Assembly (NCBI RefSeq): GCF_013694095.1
Contig: NZ_JACEFB010000001.1
Location: forward strand, 744,001-808,000
Source: Thermogemmata fonticola
GTDB lineage: Bacteria; Planctomycetota; Planctomycetia; Gemmatales; Gemmataceae
DNA: 64,000 nt
Reading direction: 5' to 3'
How positions within the stretch are numbered: the first letter of the stretch is position 1; each line of letters starts with the position of its first letter. Positions 16,976-26,895 of the stretch are shown here, one piece after another. The translations under genes and the position numbers were made by a program. The notes beneath the pieces were generated by a model. That model saw only the letters and a program-made list of their open reading frames with translations. It made no database searches and was not told the DNA's origin.

Positions 16976-19275
16976 ACCCTTCCGGCCCTCCCCTGCAAGA
17001 AGTAAGCCAGGGGGCTATGGCTTCTTCTCCCCAGCCACAGGAGGCGTCCCCTCCCCCACCTGAAGGACCGATTGCTTGGTTGCGCCGCCATGCCGTCTCG
17101 CTCCTGATCACCGCAGCCCTGATCGCGGTCGTTTTCCTCTACCTTGATCCCATCGACACGCTCAAAGTGGTGATCGGCTTGGGGTTGGTCATATTCATCC
17201 ACGAGCTAGGGCATTTCCTGGCGGCCAAATGGTGCGATGTCCATGTCACCACCTTCAGCATTGGCTTTGGCCCAGCCCTACCTTTCTGTTCCTTCCAATG
17301 GGGAGAGACCACTTACAAAGTGGGCATGATTCCTCTGGGAGGGTATGTGCAAATGGTCGGTGAAGGGGAGGCTACGGACGGCGAAGAAACAGACAACGAT
17401 CCGCGGAGCTATCGCAACAAAAGTGTGGGGCAGCGGATGCTGATCATTTCCGCGGGGGTGATCATGAACGTCCTTCTGGGCATGGTGTGTTTTGTCGGAG
17501 CTTATCTGCATGGAGTCAAGGAAATCCCCGCTGCCATAGGAGCGGTGGAAAGTGGTAGTGCGGCTTGGCGCGCCGGCTTGCGTGCCGACGACGACATCGT
17601 GCGCATCGCCAGCCGGGACCGGCCCTTCTTCGACGATCTGCGGCCCATCGTCATGAGCACCGCGGCTGGCGAAGTCGTGGAGCTCGTTGTGCGCCGACCA
17701 GATGGAACTCAGCAAACCTATCAGGTGGAACCGCGGCGGGATGAAGGCGCGCGCTTCCCCCAACTGGGGATCGTTCCCCCCTTCCGTCCGGAGTTGCTGT
17801 CGTTCCGTAAAGCCCCCGTGCCCCCCGTCATCGCGGGCAGTGCCGCCGCACGGGCCACTCCTCCCTTCGAGCCAGGCGATCGCATCATCGCCATGAGCGA
17901 TCCCCAAAACCCCCGCCAAGTCACACCTTTACGCCCTGACACGCGCGAGCCGGATCGCGGCCCAGACATTGCAGACTACTACGCCCGCTTGCAGGCTCTG
18001 GCAGGACAAACCATAGTCGTCCGCGTCTTGCGTTCCCAGCCGGATGGCCAAGAGAAGCCGGTCGATATTACCGTTCCCCCCGCTTTTCGTGCGGATTTAG
18101 GACTGCGCATGCGCTTTGGCGAAATTGCTGCGGTGCGCGAAGGAGGACCCGCAGCCCAAGCGGGAGTTCTCGCCCATCAGGATCAGCCCCCACGACCCGG
18201 CGACCGCATCCGCCACATCCAATTGCCTGAAGTGGATGGCACCACTACCTGGCTCACCACGGGAGACGAAAAAGCGCCCGATTCCACCGTCACCGTCCGC
18301 AAACTCGACCCCTTGCTTCTGCCCTATGAGCTGCGGCAATGGGCTGACCGGCAACTCGCCCGCGGCGCCGAGGCCAAACTCCAGGTCCGACTGACCGTCC
18401 TGCGCACCGTGGGACACCAGGAAGCGAAACCCGTCGAGCTGACCCTGTATTACGATGCCGCCTATCACAACGACCGGGTAACCATCAGTCTGCCCAATAG
18501 TCCCATCCCTCTGGCAGGTCTGGGGCTGGCGTATTGGGTGGAAACCATGGTGGACCAGGTGCTGCCCGATTCCCCGGCCAGTGGTGTGCTGCAACCCAAC
18601 GATGTGATTTTAGCCGCCCGCCTTTACTCCCTAGACGACCACGGCAACCTGCGTCCTGGGGAGTGGTTCGACAAACTCAAGCCGCATCAGTGGGCTTACG
18701 TGGATGCCGCCCTCCAGCGCCAGCCGCCCCACCGCCTCGACTTGCGCGTCCAGCGGGGTGAATCCATCCTGGAAGTCAGCTTGGAAGCCCGACCAGATAC
18801 GCAACATCCGCTGGAAGATCGCGGCCTGCTGCTAGCCCGCGACTATCGCATCCAGAAAGCTGAGGGGCTAGCCGAGGCGTTGAGCTTAGGCACTTGGCGG
18901 GTCATCCGTTTCATCAAGTATGTGTACATGAGCCTTTACGGTATGATTTCCCCCTCCGGCAGAATCAGCCCGAAAACGATGAGCGGGCCGCTGACCATCG
19001 CCAATGTTTCCTACCGGGTGGCAGGCGAAGACTTTTGGCAATTCCTCCTCTTCATCGGTATGATCTCGGTCAACTTGGCAGTGGTCAACTTCCTTCCAAT
19101 CCCCGTCCTCGACGGAGGACACATGGTGTTCCTCATTTTGGAAAAAATCCTGGGACGTCCTGTACCGGAACGCCTCTTCCACATTGCGATGTACATCGGC
19201 TTAGCCATCATTTTGGGATTGATGATCTTCGTGATCGCCCTCGACATCCAACGCCTCCTCTTTGGCTGGTTCTGA
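16942..19275 (+). CDS. rseP: RseP-like site-2 zinc metalloprotease with expanded PDZ region
   Basis: Intramembrane M50 protease, which in other bacteria cuts anti-sigma factors or signal-peptide remnants. A membrane segment at 51-67 is followed by the active-site helix IFIHELGHFLAAK (HELGH 87-91); the third metal ligand region NFLPIPVLDGGHMVF is near residue 710, followed by a C-terminal membrane helix. At 777 residues it is far longer than E. coli RseP (about 450). The extra length lies in the soluble part between the two halves of the active site, with at least two and perhaps three PDZ-like segments (SGSAAWRAGLRADDDIVRI, GGPAAQAGVL, DSPASGVLQPNDVIL). TTG at 16942 follows an AGGAGG site by 7 bp within dxr; ATG 17017 is an alternative. 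An ECF sigma/anti-sigma pair 1.6 kb downstream is a candidate pathway partner. Confidence 0.93.
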   Translation: MDTRSPAPDPLNPSGPPLQEVSQGAMASSPQPQEASPPPPEGPIAWLRRHAVSLLITAALIAVVFLYLDPIDTLKVVIGLGLVIFIHELGHFLAAKWCDVHVTTFSIGFGPALPFCSFQWGETTYKVGMIPLGGYVQMVGEGEATDGEETDNDPRSYRNKSVGQRMLIISAGVIMNVLLGMVCFVGAYLHGVKEIPAAIGAVESGSAAWRAGLRADDDIVRIASRDRPFFDDLRPIVMSTAAGEVVELVVRRPDGTQQTYQVEPRRDEGARFPQLGIVPPFRPELLSFRKAPVPPVIAGSAAARATPPFEPGDRIIAMSDPQNPRQVTPLRPDTREPDRGPDIADYYARLQALAGQTIVVRVLRSQPDGQEKPVDITVPPAFRADLGLRMRFGEIAAVREGGPAAQAGVLAHQDQPPRPGDRIRHIQLPEVDGTTTWLTTGDEKAPDSTVTVRKLDPLLLPYELRQWADRQLARGAEAKLQVRLTVLRTVGHQEAKPVELTLYYDAAYHNDRVTISLPNSPIPLAGLGLAYWVETMVDQVLPDSPASGVLQPNDVILAARLYSLDDHGNLRPGEWFDKLKPHQWAYVDAALQRQPPHRLDLRVQRGESILEVSLEARPDTQHPLEDRGLLLARDYRIQKAEGLAEALSLGTWRVIRFIKYVYMSLYGMISPSGRISPKTMSGPLTIANVSYRVAGEDFWQFLLFIGMISVNLAVVNFLPIPVLDGGHMVFLILEKILGRPVPERLFHIAMYIGLAIILGLMIFVIALDIQRLLFGWF

Positions 19276-19635
19276 AGAAAGTTGAGGGGACTTGTTGGAC
19301 ACGGAAAAACCATTGCACAGACACCGCAACGGGCAAGCCTTCCTGCCGGAATCCCAAAGGAGAACTCACCGGACTTGACTGCTGAACATGCTCAGATCGA
19401 GCAAGAAACGGTATAGTGATAGCAGAGGGGCTGGTCCTACCCTGAAGCGAGTGGTCAAATAAGCCAGGAAAGCGTAGGTTGTGCAATCTCCAGCCCATCA
19501 ATCGAGCAAGGTACACACCCAACGCCCCACGACTCACATTTTCTCCAAGTGTGAAGATGGGGTTGCACCTGCCGATTGGCCTTTACGAGGATGGCATCCA
19601 GCTTTCTCGAACAAGGCAAAGAGTGAGAATCGACT
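19276..19635. other. Intergenic region between rseP and rlmN
   Basis: A 360-bp stretch without a convincing gene. Short frames here lack a ribosome site and homologous motifs. It presumably holds the rlmN promoter; no clear terminator hairpin or promoter pair could be picked out. Confidence 0.4.
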
Positions 19636-20868
19636 ATGTCCACCCCATTGGGATGGTTCGAGAGCGACCGTCTATCATTGGACAATGATCGTCCGACCCG
19701 CCAAGCGGCGGCTGAAACTCGTCCGGCTGTTGTGGAAATGTCCCCCGAAGAGTTGCAGCAATGGTTGGTTGAGCGAGGCCAACCCCCTTGGCGTGCCCGG
19801 CAGATCCGCCATCATCTGTTCCATCGAGGGGTGACAACCTATGCGGAAATGACCGACTTGCCCGCTGGATTACGCCAGATGTTGCACGAGCATCTCCCCT
19901 TGTTTACGGCAATTCCCCTGCTCCATCTCCGTTCCAGCGATGGCACTCACAAGCTCCTGTTGCAATTGAAAGATCAGCGTTCGATCGAGTGCGTACTGAT
20001 TCCTGATCAGAACCGCGTCACTGCTTGCGTCAGCACCCAAGTCGGCTGCGGTATGGGCTGCGTCTTTTGTGCTAGCGGGCTTAACGGCTTGGAACGCAAT
20101 CTTAGCACGGGAGAGATGCTGGAACAACTCCTCCGACTGAACTCCTGCGCGGGTCAGCGTCTCACACATATTGTGGTCATGGGAATGGGAGAACCGCTGG
20201 CCAATCTAGACAATTTGCTGAAAGCATTAGAAATAGCTTGTGATCCACGCCAGGGGCTGGGCTTGAGTCAACGGCATGTCACGATTTCTACCGTAGGATT
20301 ACCCAGCAAGATTCGGCGGCTGGCAGATAGCGGACGGCACTATCACCTCGCCGTTTCTTTACATGCGCCCAATGATGCTTTGCGCAATCAGATTGTCCCC
20401 ACGAATCGGAAAACGGGGATTGCGGCTATCGTGGAGGCAGCCGACTACTTCTTCGCGCGGACGGGCCGGCAAGTAACCTACGAATACGTTTTGCTAGGAG
20501 AGGTGAACGATACCGCAGGATGTGCGCGGGAGCTAACCCAGCTTTTGGCGGGCCGTAAGGCCCACGTCAACCTCATCCCATGGAACGAAGTTCCAGGTTT
20601 GCCCTATCGTCCGCCCCGTCCCGAAGCCATCCGCCAGATGGTTCGAACTTTACGCCAGGCCGGAATCAGTGTCAAAGTGCGCAAGCGCCGAGGGGCCGAC
20701 ATCGACGCCGCCTGCGGGCAGTTGCGACGGCAAACCTTTCCGGCGCCCCAAGTAGCTACAACGGCGGGGGATCACCCTCCCTTTTCCGCTTCATCCCTCG
20801 ACGTATCTGCCATCCCCCCGACAGTGGTACTCCCTCAAGGCTGCCCCCACCCACCCGACGAGGCGTGA
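19636..20868 (+). CDS. rlmN: Dual-specificity 23S rRNA/tRNA adenine-C2 methyltransferase
   Basis: Radical SAM enzyme that methylates A2503 of 23S rRNA and A37 of some tRNAs. The cluster motif CGMGCVFC (Cys138, Cys142, Cys145) binds the 4Fe-4S centre. Other family signs are MGMGEPLANLDNLLKAL, HVTISTVGLPSKIRRLA, LAVSLHAPNDALRNQIVP and the C-terminal RRGADIDAACGQL, whose Cys is the methyl-carrying residue. The 410 residues include about 30 extra residues at each end; the true start could be later (Met35). It stands alone between rseP and the sigma factor gene. Confidence 0.96.
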   Translation: MSTPLGWFESDRLSLDNDRPTRQAAAETRPAVVEMSPEELQQWLVERGQPPWRARQIRHHLFHRGVTTYAEMTDLPAGLRQMLHEHLPLFTAIPLLHLRSSDGTHKLLLQLKDQRSIECVLIPDQNRVTACVSTQVGCGMGCVFCASGLNGLERNLSTGEMLEQLLRLNSCAGQRLTHIVVMGMGEPLANLDNLLKALEIACDPRQGLGLSQRHVTISTVGLPSKIRRLADSGRHYHLAVSLHAPNDALRNQIVPTNRKTGIAAIVEAADYFFARTGRQVTYEYVLLGEVNDTAGCARELTQLLAGRKAHVNLIPWNEVPGLPYRPPRPEAIRQMVRTLRQAGISVKVRKRRGADIDAACGQLRRQTFPAPQVATTAGDHPPFSASSLDVSAIPPTVVLPQGCPHPPDEA

Positions 20869-20919
20869 AGGATACTCCGAACGGGAGGACCTACGGACAG
20901 CCAAGTGGTAACAGTAACT

Positions 20920-21603
20920 ATGCCTGCAGGTCACACCAGCAACCTGATGGCACTGCGCGACCCGGACATTCGCCTCATGCTGCGGGTCCGGGATGATGAT
21001 CCCGCCGCCTTCGCGGAGCTTGTCCAACGTTTCCAACACCGCCTCGTGGCCATTTTGCATCATCTGTTGGGAGACCGTGATGAAGCAGAAGACTTAGCCC
21101 AGGAGGTCTTCCTCCGCGTGTATCGCCATCGCAAACGTTATACTCCAAAGGCCAAGTTTTCCACTTGGTTATTCACGATTGCAAATAATCTGGCTCTCAA
21201 TGCCCTTCGGGATCGCAAGCGCCGACCGGTCCAGCCCTTGGAGATCAGCGAATCCGGCTCCCTCTGCCACGAGCCGCAGCAACCGCTGGCCGATGCCCAC
21301 TCCTCGACTTCCTTTCCCGCACGCCGCCTGCATCAGGAAGAACTTGCTCTTGTCATCCGCCGGGCACTGGACACTCTCAACGAACGTCAAAGGCTAGCGA
21401 TTATCCTCAACAAATACGAGGACATGAACTATGCCGACATCGCCCAAGTCATGGGTCTGACTACCAAAGCTGTCAAGTCCCTTTTGAGCCGGGCACGAGC
21501 GAAGCTACGGGAGTGTCTGCAGGGTTATATTGAAATAGATGGGGATAGTTCCTCGGCCTCCTCTTGCGAGGATGGTCCACCCCACACCGCATCGAGTCCC
21601 TGA
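20920..21603 (+). CDS. RNA polymerase ECF-type sigma factor
   Basis: Sigma-70 family regulator of about 227 residues. Region 2 is clear: FAELVQRFQHRLVAILHHLL, then DRDEAEDLAQEVFLRVYRH and the promoter-melting segment FSTWLFTIANNLALNALRDRKRR. Region 4 is also clear: ALDTLNERQRLAIILNKYEDMNYADIAQVMGLTTKAVKSLLSRARAKL. The linker is longer than average. ATG 20920 is chosen; GTG 20905 and ATG 20947 are alternatives. The anti-sigma gene starts 8 bp after its stop, the usual pairing, so activity is probably controlled by release from the membrane. Confidence 0.94.
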   Translation: MPAGHTSNLMALRDPDIRLMLRVRDDDPAAFAELVQRFQHRLVAILHHLLGDRDEAEDLAQEVFLRVYRHRKRYTPKAKFSTWLFTIANNLALNALRDRKRRPVQPLEISESGSLCHEPQQPLADAHSSTSFPARRLHQEELALVIRRALDTLNERQRLAIILNKYEDMNYADIAQVMGLTTKAVKSLLSRARAKLRECLQGYIEIDGDSSSASSCEDGPPHTASSP

Positions 21604-21610
21604 GGTGGTT

Positions 21611-23404
21611 ATGCCGGAATCCCCCCACCCTCCCCCGCAACCTTCCGATCAGCCTCCTCAGGACCCCCTTGAGGAGGAATTGGTCGCTTATTTGGATGGC
21701 GAGCTGCCCGAGGATGAGGCACGCCAGATGGAGCAACGCTTGGCTGCCGATCCCGAATTGCGCCGCCGGGCCTTGCTGTTGAAAAAGACTTACGACTTGT
21801 TGGACTATCTTCCGCTGCCAGAAGCCTCGCCGGACTTCACCACGCGCACCCTGGAGAAAGTTCCTGCGCTGCGTTCTGCTGCCCCTTCTTCTCGATCGGA
21901 CGCGGCGGCGGTGCGTCAAGCCATACCTTCCACGTCGCAGCCTGTCGTGATGGCAGCGACCGGCCCCTTGCTGCTCCCCTCGACCCGTTGGCTTGCTGCG
22001 TGGAAACAACTCTGGATTGCGGCACTCTGCTTGACTCTTGGTTCGCTGGGCGGTTATGGCTTGCTCACTTGGGTGCTATCCGCTCCATCCCCATCTCCTC
22101 GTCCGTCTGCATCCGACGAGCCATCGTTGACCGATCACCGGCTCATCGAGATGCTCCCCTACTACATTGGTGTCGATGATCTGTCCTTCCTCCTCCGCTT
22201 GGCGGAACCAGAATATTTCGGCGATGATCCCTTGGTAGAACACGGGATTAGCCGGCCGCCAGCTCAAATGGAGGGCTTCGAGCCACCTTCCTCCACTACA
22301 TTCGCCCAACTGGTGGAAGAATTCCGTCGTTTAGCCCCCAACCGACAAGCGGCCTTGCGAGAATTGGACCGCGAGTTGTTTGCCCAGGATCCTGCAGAAC
22401 GAGAATACCTGCTCCGCATTTTGGAAGCCTACGCTCTATGGCTCTCCCGTTTAGCCCCCGACCAGCGCCGATTTATTCTTTCAGCGGGCGATACCGCCCA
22501 ACGATTGCAGCGAGTCCGCGAGATTCGGGAGCAGCAATGGCTAGAAGCCCTGCCAGTGGAGCAGCAGAAACGCATTCGCAGTCTCTCCACACAAGAGCGC
22601 ATCGAGACGATCCGCCGACTCAAACGCCATGAAACAGACCGGCGTGAGTCCTGGTCTTTTATCCGCCGTCATGCCGAGGAGATTGCCGCCAATCGTATCC
22701 CGTGGCCCTTTCATGATGAGGCACTCCGCAAAGTCGTTGTGGAGTTCGCCCGGCAGGCGTTCCAACTCGACGAACCGGGCAAGGAACGGTTGACCGCCAA
22801 CGAAAGGCAGCGTTATGTGGCTGCCCTCCATACTGCGGAACAGGCCGGTGGTTCAGCGTGGTTCAGTTATGGTCGGGAGGTTTACAATCTCTCGCGCAAA
22901 TATGAGCGCTTTTTGCTTCCTCCGCCTCGGAGTCAACCCGTGTTGGACCACACCGATCTCGGCCCGGCGGCTCGCTTCTTCGAGAAAGGCCGAGCCCAAG
23001 CCGTGACCGCCCCGTTCCGCGGAAAGTGGCCGGAATTCGCCCTGGCGGTCCTCGATTACTCCAACTCACTACCCCCGACAGAACGCCCGAAACTGCCGCC
23101 GCTGGGGCCTGCTCGGCTGGAGGAATTGCGTGAACCGCTCCGGCGCGTCATTGAACAGGAACTTTGGCCGAAATTGCGGCCTCGGGAACGGGAGGCCTTG
23201 ACTGCTGTCGAAGGGAAATGGCCCGATTACTGCCGGGAATTGCGTAAATGGGCAGCACTTCACGATGTGAGTTTGCCAGGTATCATGCTGCCAGGCTCTC
23301 CGCGGCATTGGGAAACCCTCTACGGGGCGAGATTACCTGGGCCGGGTGCTCCTCCCGGCCTCAAATTCCCGCCCTTCCCTCCTCCTATCCCCAATCGTAA
23401 GTGA
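21611..23404 (+). CDS. Transmembrane anti-sigma factor with large extracytoplasmic domain
   Basis: Residues about 15-65 form the N-terminal anti-sigma helix bundle (EELVAYLDGELPEDEARQMEQRL), of the zinc-free type since no HxxxCxxC is present. One membrane helix is seen at about 140-160 (IAALCLTLGSLGGYGLLTWVL). The remaining 430 or so residues outside the membrane are mostly helical, rich in Arg and Glu, with repeated LRELDRELF- and RRLKRHETDR-type segments. ATG 21611 is chosen over the longer frame at 21539 because GAGGTGG precedes it and it avoids overlap with the sigma gene. The large outer part is unlike the short periplasmic tails of most anti-sigma factors and may be a sensor. Confidence 0.88.
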   Translation: MPESPHPPPQPSDQPPQDPLEEELVAYLDGELPEDEARQMEQRLAADPELRRRALLLKKTYDLLDYLPLPEASPDFTTRTLEKVPALRSAAPSSRSDAAAVRQAIPSTSQPVVMAATGPLLLPSTRWLAAWKQLWIAALCLTLGSLGGYGLLTWVLSAPSPSPRPSASDEPSLTDHRLIEMLPYYIGVDDLSFLLRLAEPEYFGDDPLVEHGISRPPAQMEGFEPPSSTTFAQLVEEFRRLAPNRQAALRELDRELFAQDPAEREYLLRILEAYALWLSRLAPDQRRFILSAGDTAQRLQRVREIREQQWLEALPVEQQKRIRSLSTQERIETIRRLKRHETDRRESWSFIRRHAEEIAANRIPWPFHDEALRKVVVEFARQAFQLDEPGKERLTANERQRYVAALHTAEQAGGSAWFSYGREVYNLSRKYERFLLPPPRSQPVLDHTDLGPAARFFEKGRAQAVTAPFRGKWPEFALAVLDYSNSLPPTERPKLPPLGPARLEELREPLRRVIEQELWPKLRPREREALTAVEGKWPDYCRELRKWAALHDVSLPGIMLPGSPRHWETLYGARLPGPGAPPGLKFPPFPPPIPNRK

Positions 23405-23607
23405 AAAGGCCAGGAGAGGGACCGGAAATTGCCTTGCTGGATCGAGGTACGAGATGCCGAAATCCCTGAGATAACCTTAGGAACGTCTCACCCGGAAATT
23501 AGCGCGGAAGGATCGGCAGCAGAGTGATATACTGCCTATAGAGTGATGTTCGGCAGACCCGCTACAGAAACATCAGGTGCCGAGCGACCCACACGAGGTT
23601 CCCCCAC

Positions 23608-23925
23608 ATGGTTATGCGCAACGGTCGGGATTCGGGCAACGCCCAGCAACATTGGTGGGATGATTTGCCACCCGCCATCCGGCGCCGCTTTCGCAATGTG
23701 ATCCAGGAACAGTTGCTTCAAGAGGAAGAATGGAATTCTCCTCCGGCTTCGCCGGTAGTGCGGCCCACGACTCTGCCATCGGAGGGGAGCGAACGAGAGT
23801 TTGTCTGGGACTTGCTGCGACTGACCGGGACTTTCCTCTTGGTGATTTTTATCGTTCTGCTACTGATGCTCGGATGTGTCACCTTCCTCAGCAATGGGGG
23901 GCATCCAGGACCTTGGCCATTTTGA
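23608..23925 (+). CDS. Small single-pass membrane protein
   Basis: A 105-residue protein with a soluble N-terminal 65 residues (acidic and Trp-containing, DDLPPAIRRRFRNVIQEQLL) and one strong transmembrane helix at about 72-94 (TGTFLLVIFIVLLLMLGCVTF). A GAGG site sits upstream of ATG 23608. Its stop is 4 bp from the convergent stop of the PQQ-repeat gene. I do not recognise a family. It may be co-expressed with the sigma/anti-sigma pair 203 bp upstream, but no evidence links them beyond position. Confidence 0.7.
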   Translation: MVMRNGRDSGNAQQHWWDDLPPAIRRRFRNVIQEQLLQEEEWNSPPASPVVRPTTLPSEGSEREFVWDLLRLTGTFLLVIFIVLLLMLGCVTFLSNGGHPGPWPF

Positions 23926-23929
23926 AGCC

Positions 23930-26521
23930 TCACGGGTCCAAGATTTCATCAATCAGCCGAAATACCGCCACCTGACGCCGATTAGGATTATTTGGGTCCA
24001 CGGTCATGGCACCGATGTAAATTGTGCGCCGGCTTCCTTGAGGCAACAATTCTTGCACAATGGTGGGTCCCCCTAGGACTCCCGAAGTTTCCTGGCCATC
24101 CCATAGAAACCCTGGCAAGGGTTTTTGCCAGATGACCTGCCCGGTCTGCGGATGAAGGCAGACGGCCAATCCCTCTCGGCTGACTGCATACACCGCCAGG
24201 GGAAGGCCGCCCAGCTTGGCCACTGCGGGCTGACTGGTCACAGACCCTCCAATACTTACTCGCCACTTCTGCTCACCGCTGTGCCGATCGATAGCATAGA
24301 TCGAGCCATCCCGGCACGCAGCGTAGACATGGAAAGCGTCTCCAGCCAAGGCCGTATGAACCCCTCGTGGCAATTCCGTGCGCCAAACCTCAGCACCACT
24401 GGCAGCATCCAGACAGACCACCGCTCCACTTGGCTTTTCTTCCCGACGTTGGCCTTTCTCCTCCGGGTACTCGTGAGTATCGGCTCCCAGATTCCCCGTC
24501 CCCACCCCGTAGTACACTCGCTGATCCAAAACCAACGGCGCGGCGAAGGAGCGGAGCTTCAGATCGGTGCGCCAGAGTTGTTTTCCTGTGGCCACATCGA
24601 GGCAAATCGCCGCCGTGGAGTACAATCCGCTCCCCAGGTATAGCCGGCCGCCCGAAACAGCGGGAGCACCATCAACATGCAAGCCGTTTTCCAATCCGCC
24701 CGCGACGTGCCAACGAACGCGGCCATCCACAGCAGTGACGGCGTAAACTCCGTCATCGCCCGCTGGGAAAATAACCATGTCCTGGCTTACCACCGGCGTA
24801 CCCTCCGTGTGACTGGTGGTGCGGAAAGGTTGCGCCCACCGGGGTTGACCCGTGAGCGCATCCAAAGCAAAGAGGCGGCAGCCGCTATGCTCATGCAGCC
24901 CTTCCCCGCAATACACCACACCGTTAGCCACCACGGGAGTGCAGTATACCGGCAAAAGGGGTTTGTCCTCTCCGTCGTAACTCCAAAGCACTTTTCCATC
25001 TGCACTATCCATGCAAACAATACGTCCCCCACCGCTCAGCCCTGCTTCCATGATCCCGAAGTAGAGCCGTCCCTGATCGACCACCACTCGGCTTAGCACT
25101 TGCCCGCGTAGAGCCAGCCGTTGATCACCGTCCTGTTCGTAGGCTTCTAAGGCCTCGGCCTGAATGAAACGTGGGCCTACCACCGTTGTGCCACCGCCAC
25201 TTTCTGTCACAACCGTCCATTGGCCCGGAACCGAGGATGATTGCCAGACCAACGCCACGAGCAGGCAGGCCGCCAGAGTTCCCATGGCCACGGACTCCCC
25301 CGATAAGCTGAGCCTCCGCTCTGTCCCTAAGCCACTGTTGCCCTCCCACCACGCAGTTCCTCGCCGGTAGAGGGCGTAAAGCAACGCCGCAACGACGGCA
25401 AGCCCAATGCAGGTGAATTCCCGCATCGGGGGTGTCACTGCTGTGCGTAAATCAGCCCACCCCATCGTCAGCGCGACACATATTCCCGCGAAAACGCTCA
25501 CACCAACAAGACTTAGCACTTCAGCGCGCGATGGCGGCGCCGTGACCGAAGGATCGGCATTGGCCAATCGGCGATAGCGAATACCCGCCCAGATTAAGCC
25601 CAGTAGGGTGATCCCCAACAAATACACTGTCAACGCCTGCAAGCCCCACCACCATCCCTGCGGCAGATAGTTTTGCAAGAAATAATGGACTAGAGCCAAG
25701 GTGCTATTGAGACTAGCCACGGTCAAAAAGGCACGCCAGCGCTTCCAAGCAATAGCCAGGCGAGCGAATACCCCCGGGAAAACCGCGGCGATGATTGCCA
25801 ACGGGCCGACCAACACAAACGAGGGAATAACACCCCATAGTGTCTTTCCCCGACTGTAGTGGCGGGACATCTTCGGTTTCGGCGAATTACCATCAGCCGG
25901 TGACTGAGGCGGCTTATCCTCCGATGCAGGAGGCCCATAGCCAGGTTTTGCTTTCTCATCCGGCTTAGGGGGGACGGCACGCCGCGCCAACCCGTCCTCG
26001 ATGATACGGATCAATTCGGCACTACTGCCGGCAAAAGTTCGGCGGAGATAAGGCTCCCCGTGCAGAAAAGCCCAGCGAACCGTTTTGCCGGATTCGTCTT
26101 CAAACCCCTGGAGTGAAAACCAGCTTCCCTCCACAAACGCCATGGCCTGATACCGCTTGCCGCGCTTGCTAGCGAAAAACACTACCTGCCGGCGAGCATC
26201 CAAACGGTCCAAGATCGTTTGCGTATCGTTGGCTTTCTTCGCTTCCTCATCCCCGCTCATATTTACTGCCAACTGTTGGAAGGGCGGCTCGCCCTTCAGG
26301 AGCCGTACCACTTGAAACACTACCGCAGGTTTACCAGCATCCACACGAGTCACCTTGGCGACAAAGATGTAGCGTTCCGTCTCCAGAACTTCCGCGAGCG
26401 GAGTCAGGCGCGTGATGACGGCTTGAACCTTCCCAGCCACAAGGAACCCTAACCCCCCGACCAGGAGGACCAAGGCCGCCATGACTCGACTAGCCCGACC
26501 CGATGGATGCTCAATGCTCAT
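23930..26521 (-). CDS. Multi-pass membrane protein with PQQ-like beta-propeller
   Basis: An 863-residue protein. An N-terminal signal or anchor helix lies at about 13-33. Residues 35-185 form a small extracytoplasmic domain with no recognised family. Several membrane helices follow between about 235 and 430 (for example IPSFVLVGPLAIIAAVFPGV). The C-terminal 400 residues carry repeated PQQ/WD-like blades (GKVLWSYDG, GQPRWAQPF, GRVRWHVAGG, GKQLWRTD, AEVWRTELP, GEQKWRVSIGG, GQVIWQKPL), giving a seven- or eight-bladed propeller. No quinoprotein dehydrogenase residues are evident, so the propeller is probably a binding or scaffold domain. It lies downstream of the giant-protein operon on the same strand, separated by 374 bp. 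Confidence 0.88.
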   Translation of the reverse strand: MSIEHPSGRASRVMAALVLLVGGLGFLVAGKVQAVITRLTPLAEVLETERYIFVAKVTRVDAGKPAVVFQVVRLLKGEPPFQQLAVNMSGDEEAKKANDTQTILDRLDARRQVVFFASKRGKRYQAMAFVEGSWFSLQGFEDESGKTVRWAFLHGEPYLRRTFAGSSAELIRIIEDGLARRAVPPKPDEKAKPGYGPPASEDKPPQSPADGNSPKPKMSRHYSRGKTLWGVIPSFVLVGPLAIIAAVFPGVFARLAIAWKRWRAFLTVASLNSTLALVHYFLQNYLPQGWWWGLQALTVYLLGITLLGLIWAGIRYRRLANADPSVTAPPSRAEVLSLVGVSVFAGICVALTMGWADLRTAVTPPMREFTCIGLAVVAALLYALYRRGTAWWEGNSGLGTERRLSLSGESVAMGTLAACLLVALVWQSSSVPGQWTVVTESGGGTTVVGPRFIQAEALEAYEQDGDQRLALRGQVLSRVVVDQGRLYFGIMEAGLSGGGRIVCMDSADGKVLWSYDGEDKPLLPVYCTPVVANGVVYCGEGLHEHSGCRLFALDALTGQPRWAQPFRTTSHTEGTPVVSQDMVIFPAGDDGVYAVTAVDGRVRWHVAGGLENGLHVDGAPAVSGGRLYLGSGLYSTAAICLDVATGKQLWRTDLKLRSFAAPLVLDQRVYYGVGTGNLGADTHEYPEEKGQRREEKPSGAVVCLDAASGAEVWRTELPRGVHTALAGDAFHVYAACRDGSIYAIDRHSGEQKWRVSIGGSVTSQPAVAKLGGLPLAVYAVSREGLAVCLHPQTGQVIWQKPLPGFLWDGQETSGVLGGPTIVQELLPQGSRRTIYIGAMTVDPNNPNRRQVAVFRLIDEILDP

Positions 26522-26895
26522 GACCGGAATCCCTTACCTTAGCTCGACAGCGTCCAATCCGAAAACTGCCGTTGAAGAACATTCAGGCAGCAAGTGGGAG
26601 CGCGGATTCTCAGGGAGTGGGACTGCGATCCGCTCACATAAGGCAGGTCATTCATCCCGACAATCAACTTTATCTTACAAATCGCGGCAGCCTACCGCCA
26701 CGCTACCCTCTTCACGCCCCATAATCCCACACCACTAACTTCTGCGGCCGGCTCTCGTTTCCCGGCTTGTTCCGTGAACTCTACCCCGACTGGTTTCCTC
26801 GTCTGTCATGGACATCGATAAGCAACAGCAACGCCGCCGACGCGTTGGCTTCCCTACCGCGGCTCGTTACGACTCAGCGTCGCGGTAATACCCCT
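26522..26895. other. Intergenic region before the PQQ-propeller gene
   Basis: A 374-bp gap between the end of the 1193-residue gene and the start of the PQQ-propeller gene. It presumably carries the latter's promoter. I see no gene and no strong hairpin in it. Confidence 0.4.

Noticed and set aside
23930-26521. Quinoprotein (PQQ) alcohol dehydrogenase
   Set aside because: Only the propeller repeats match; catalytic Asp and disulfide motifs of dehydrogenases are not apparent and membrane helices precede the propeller.
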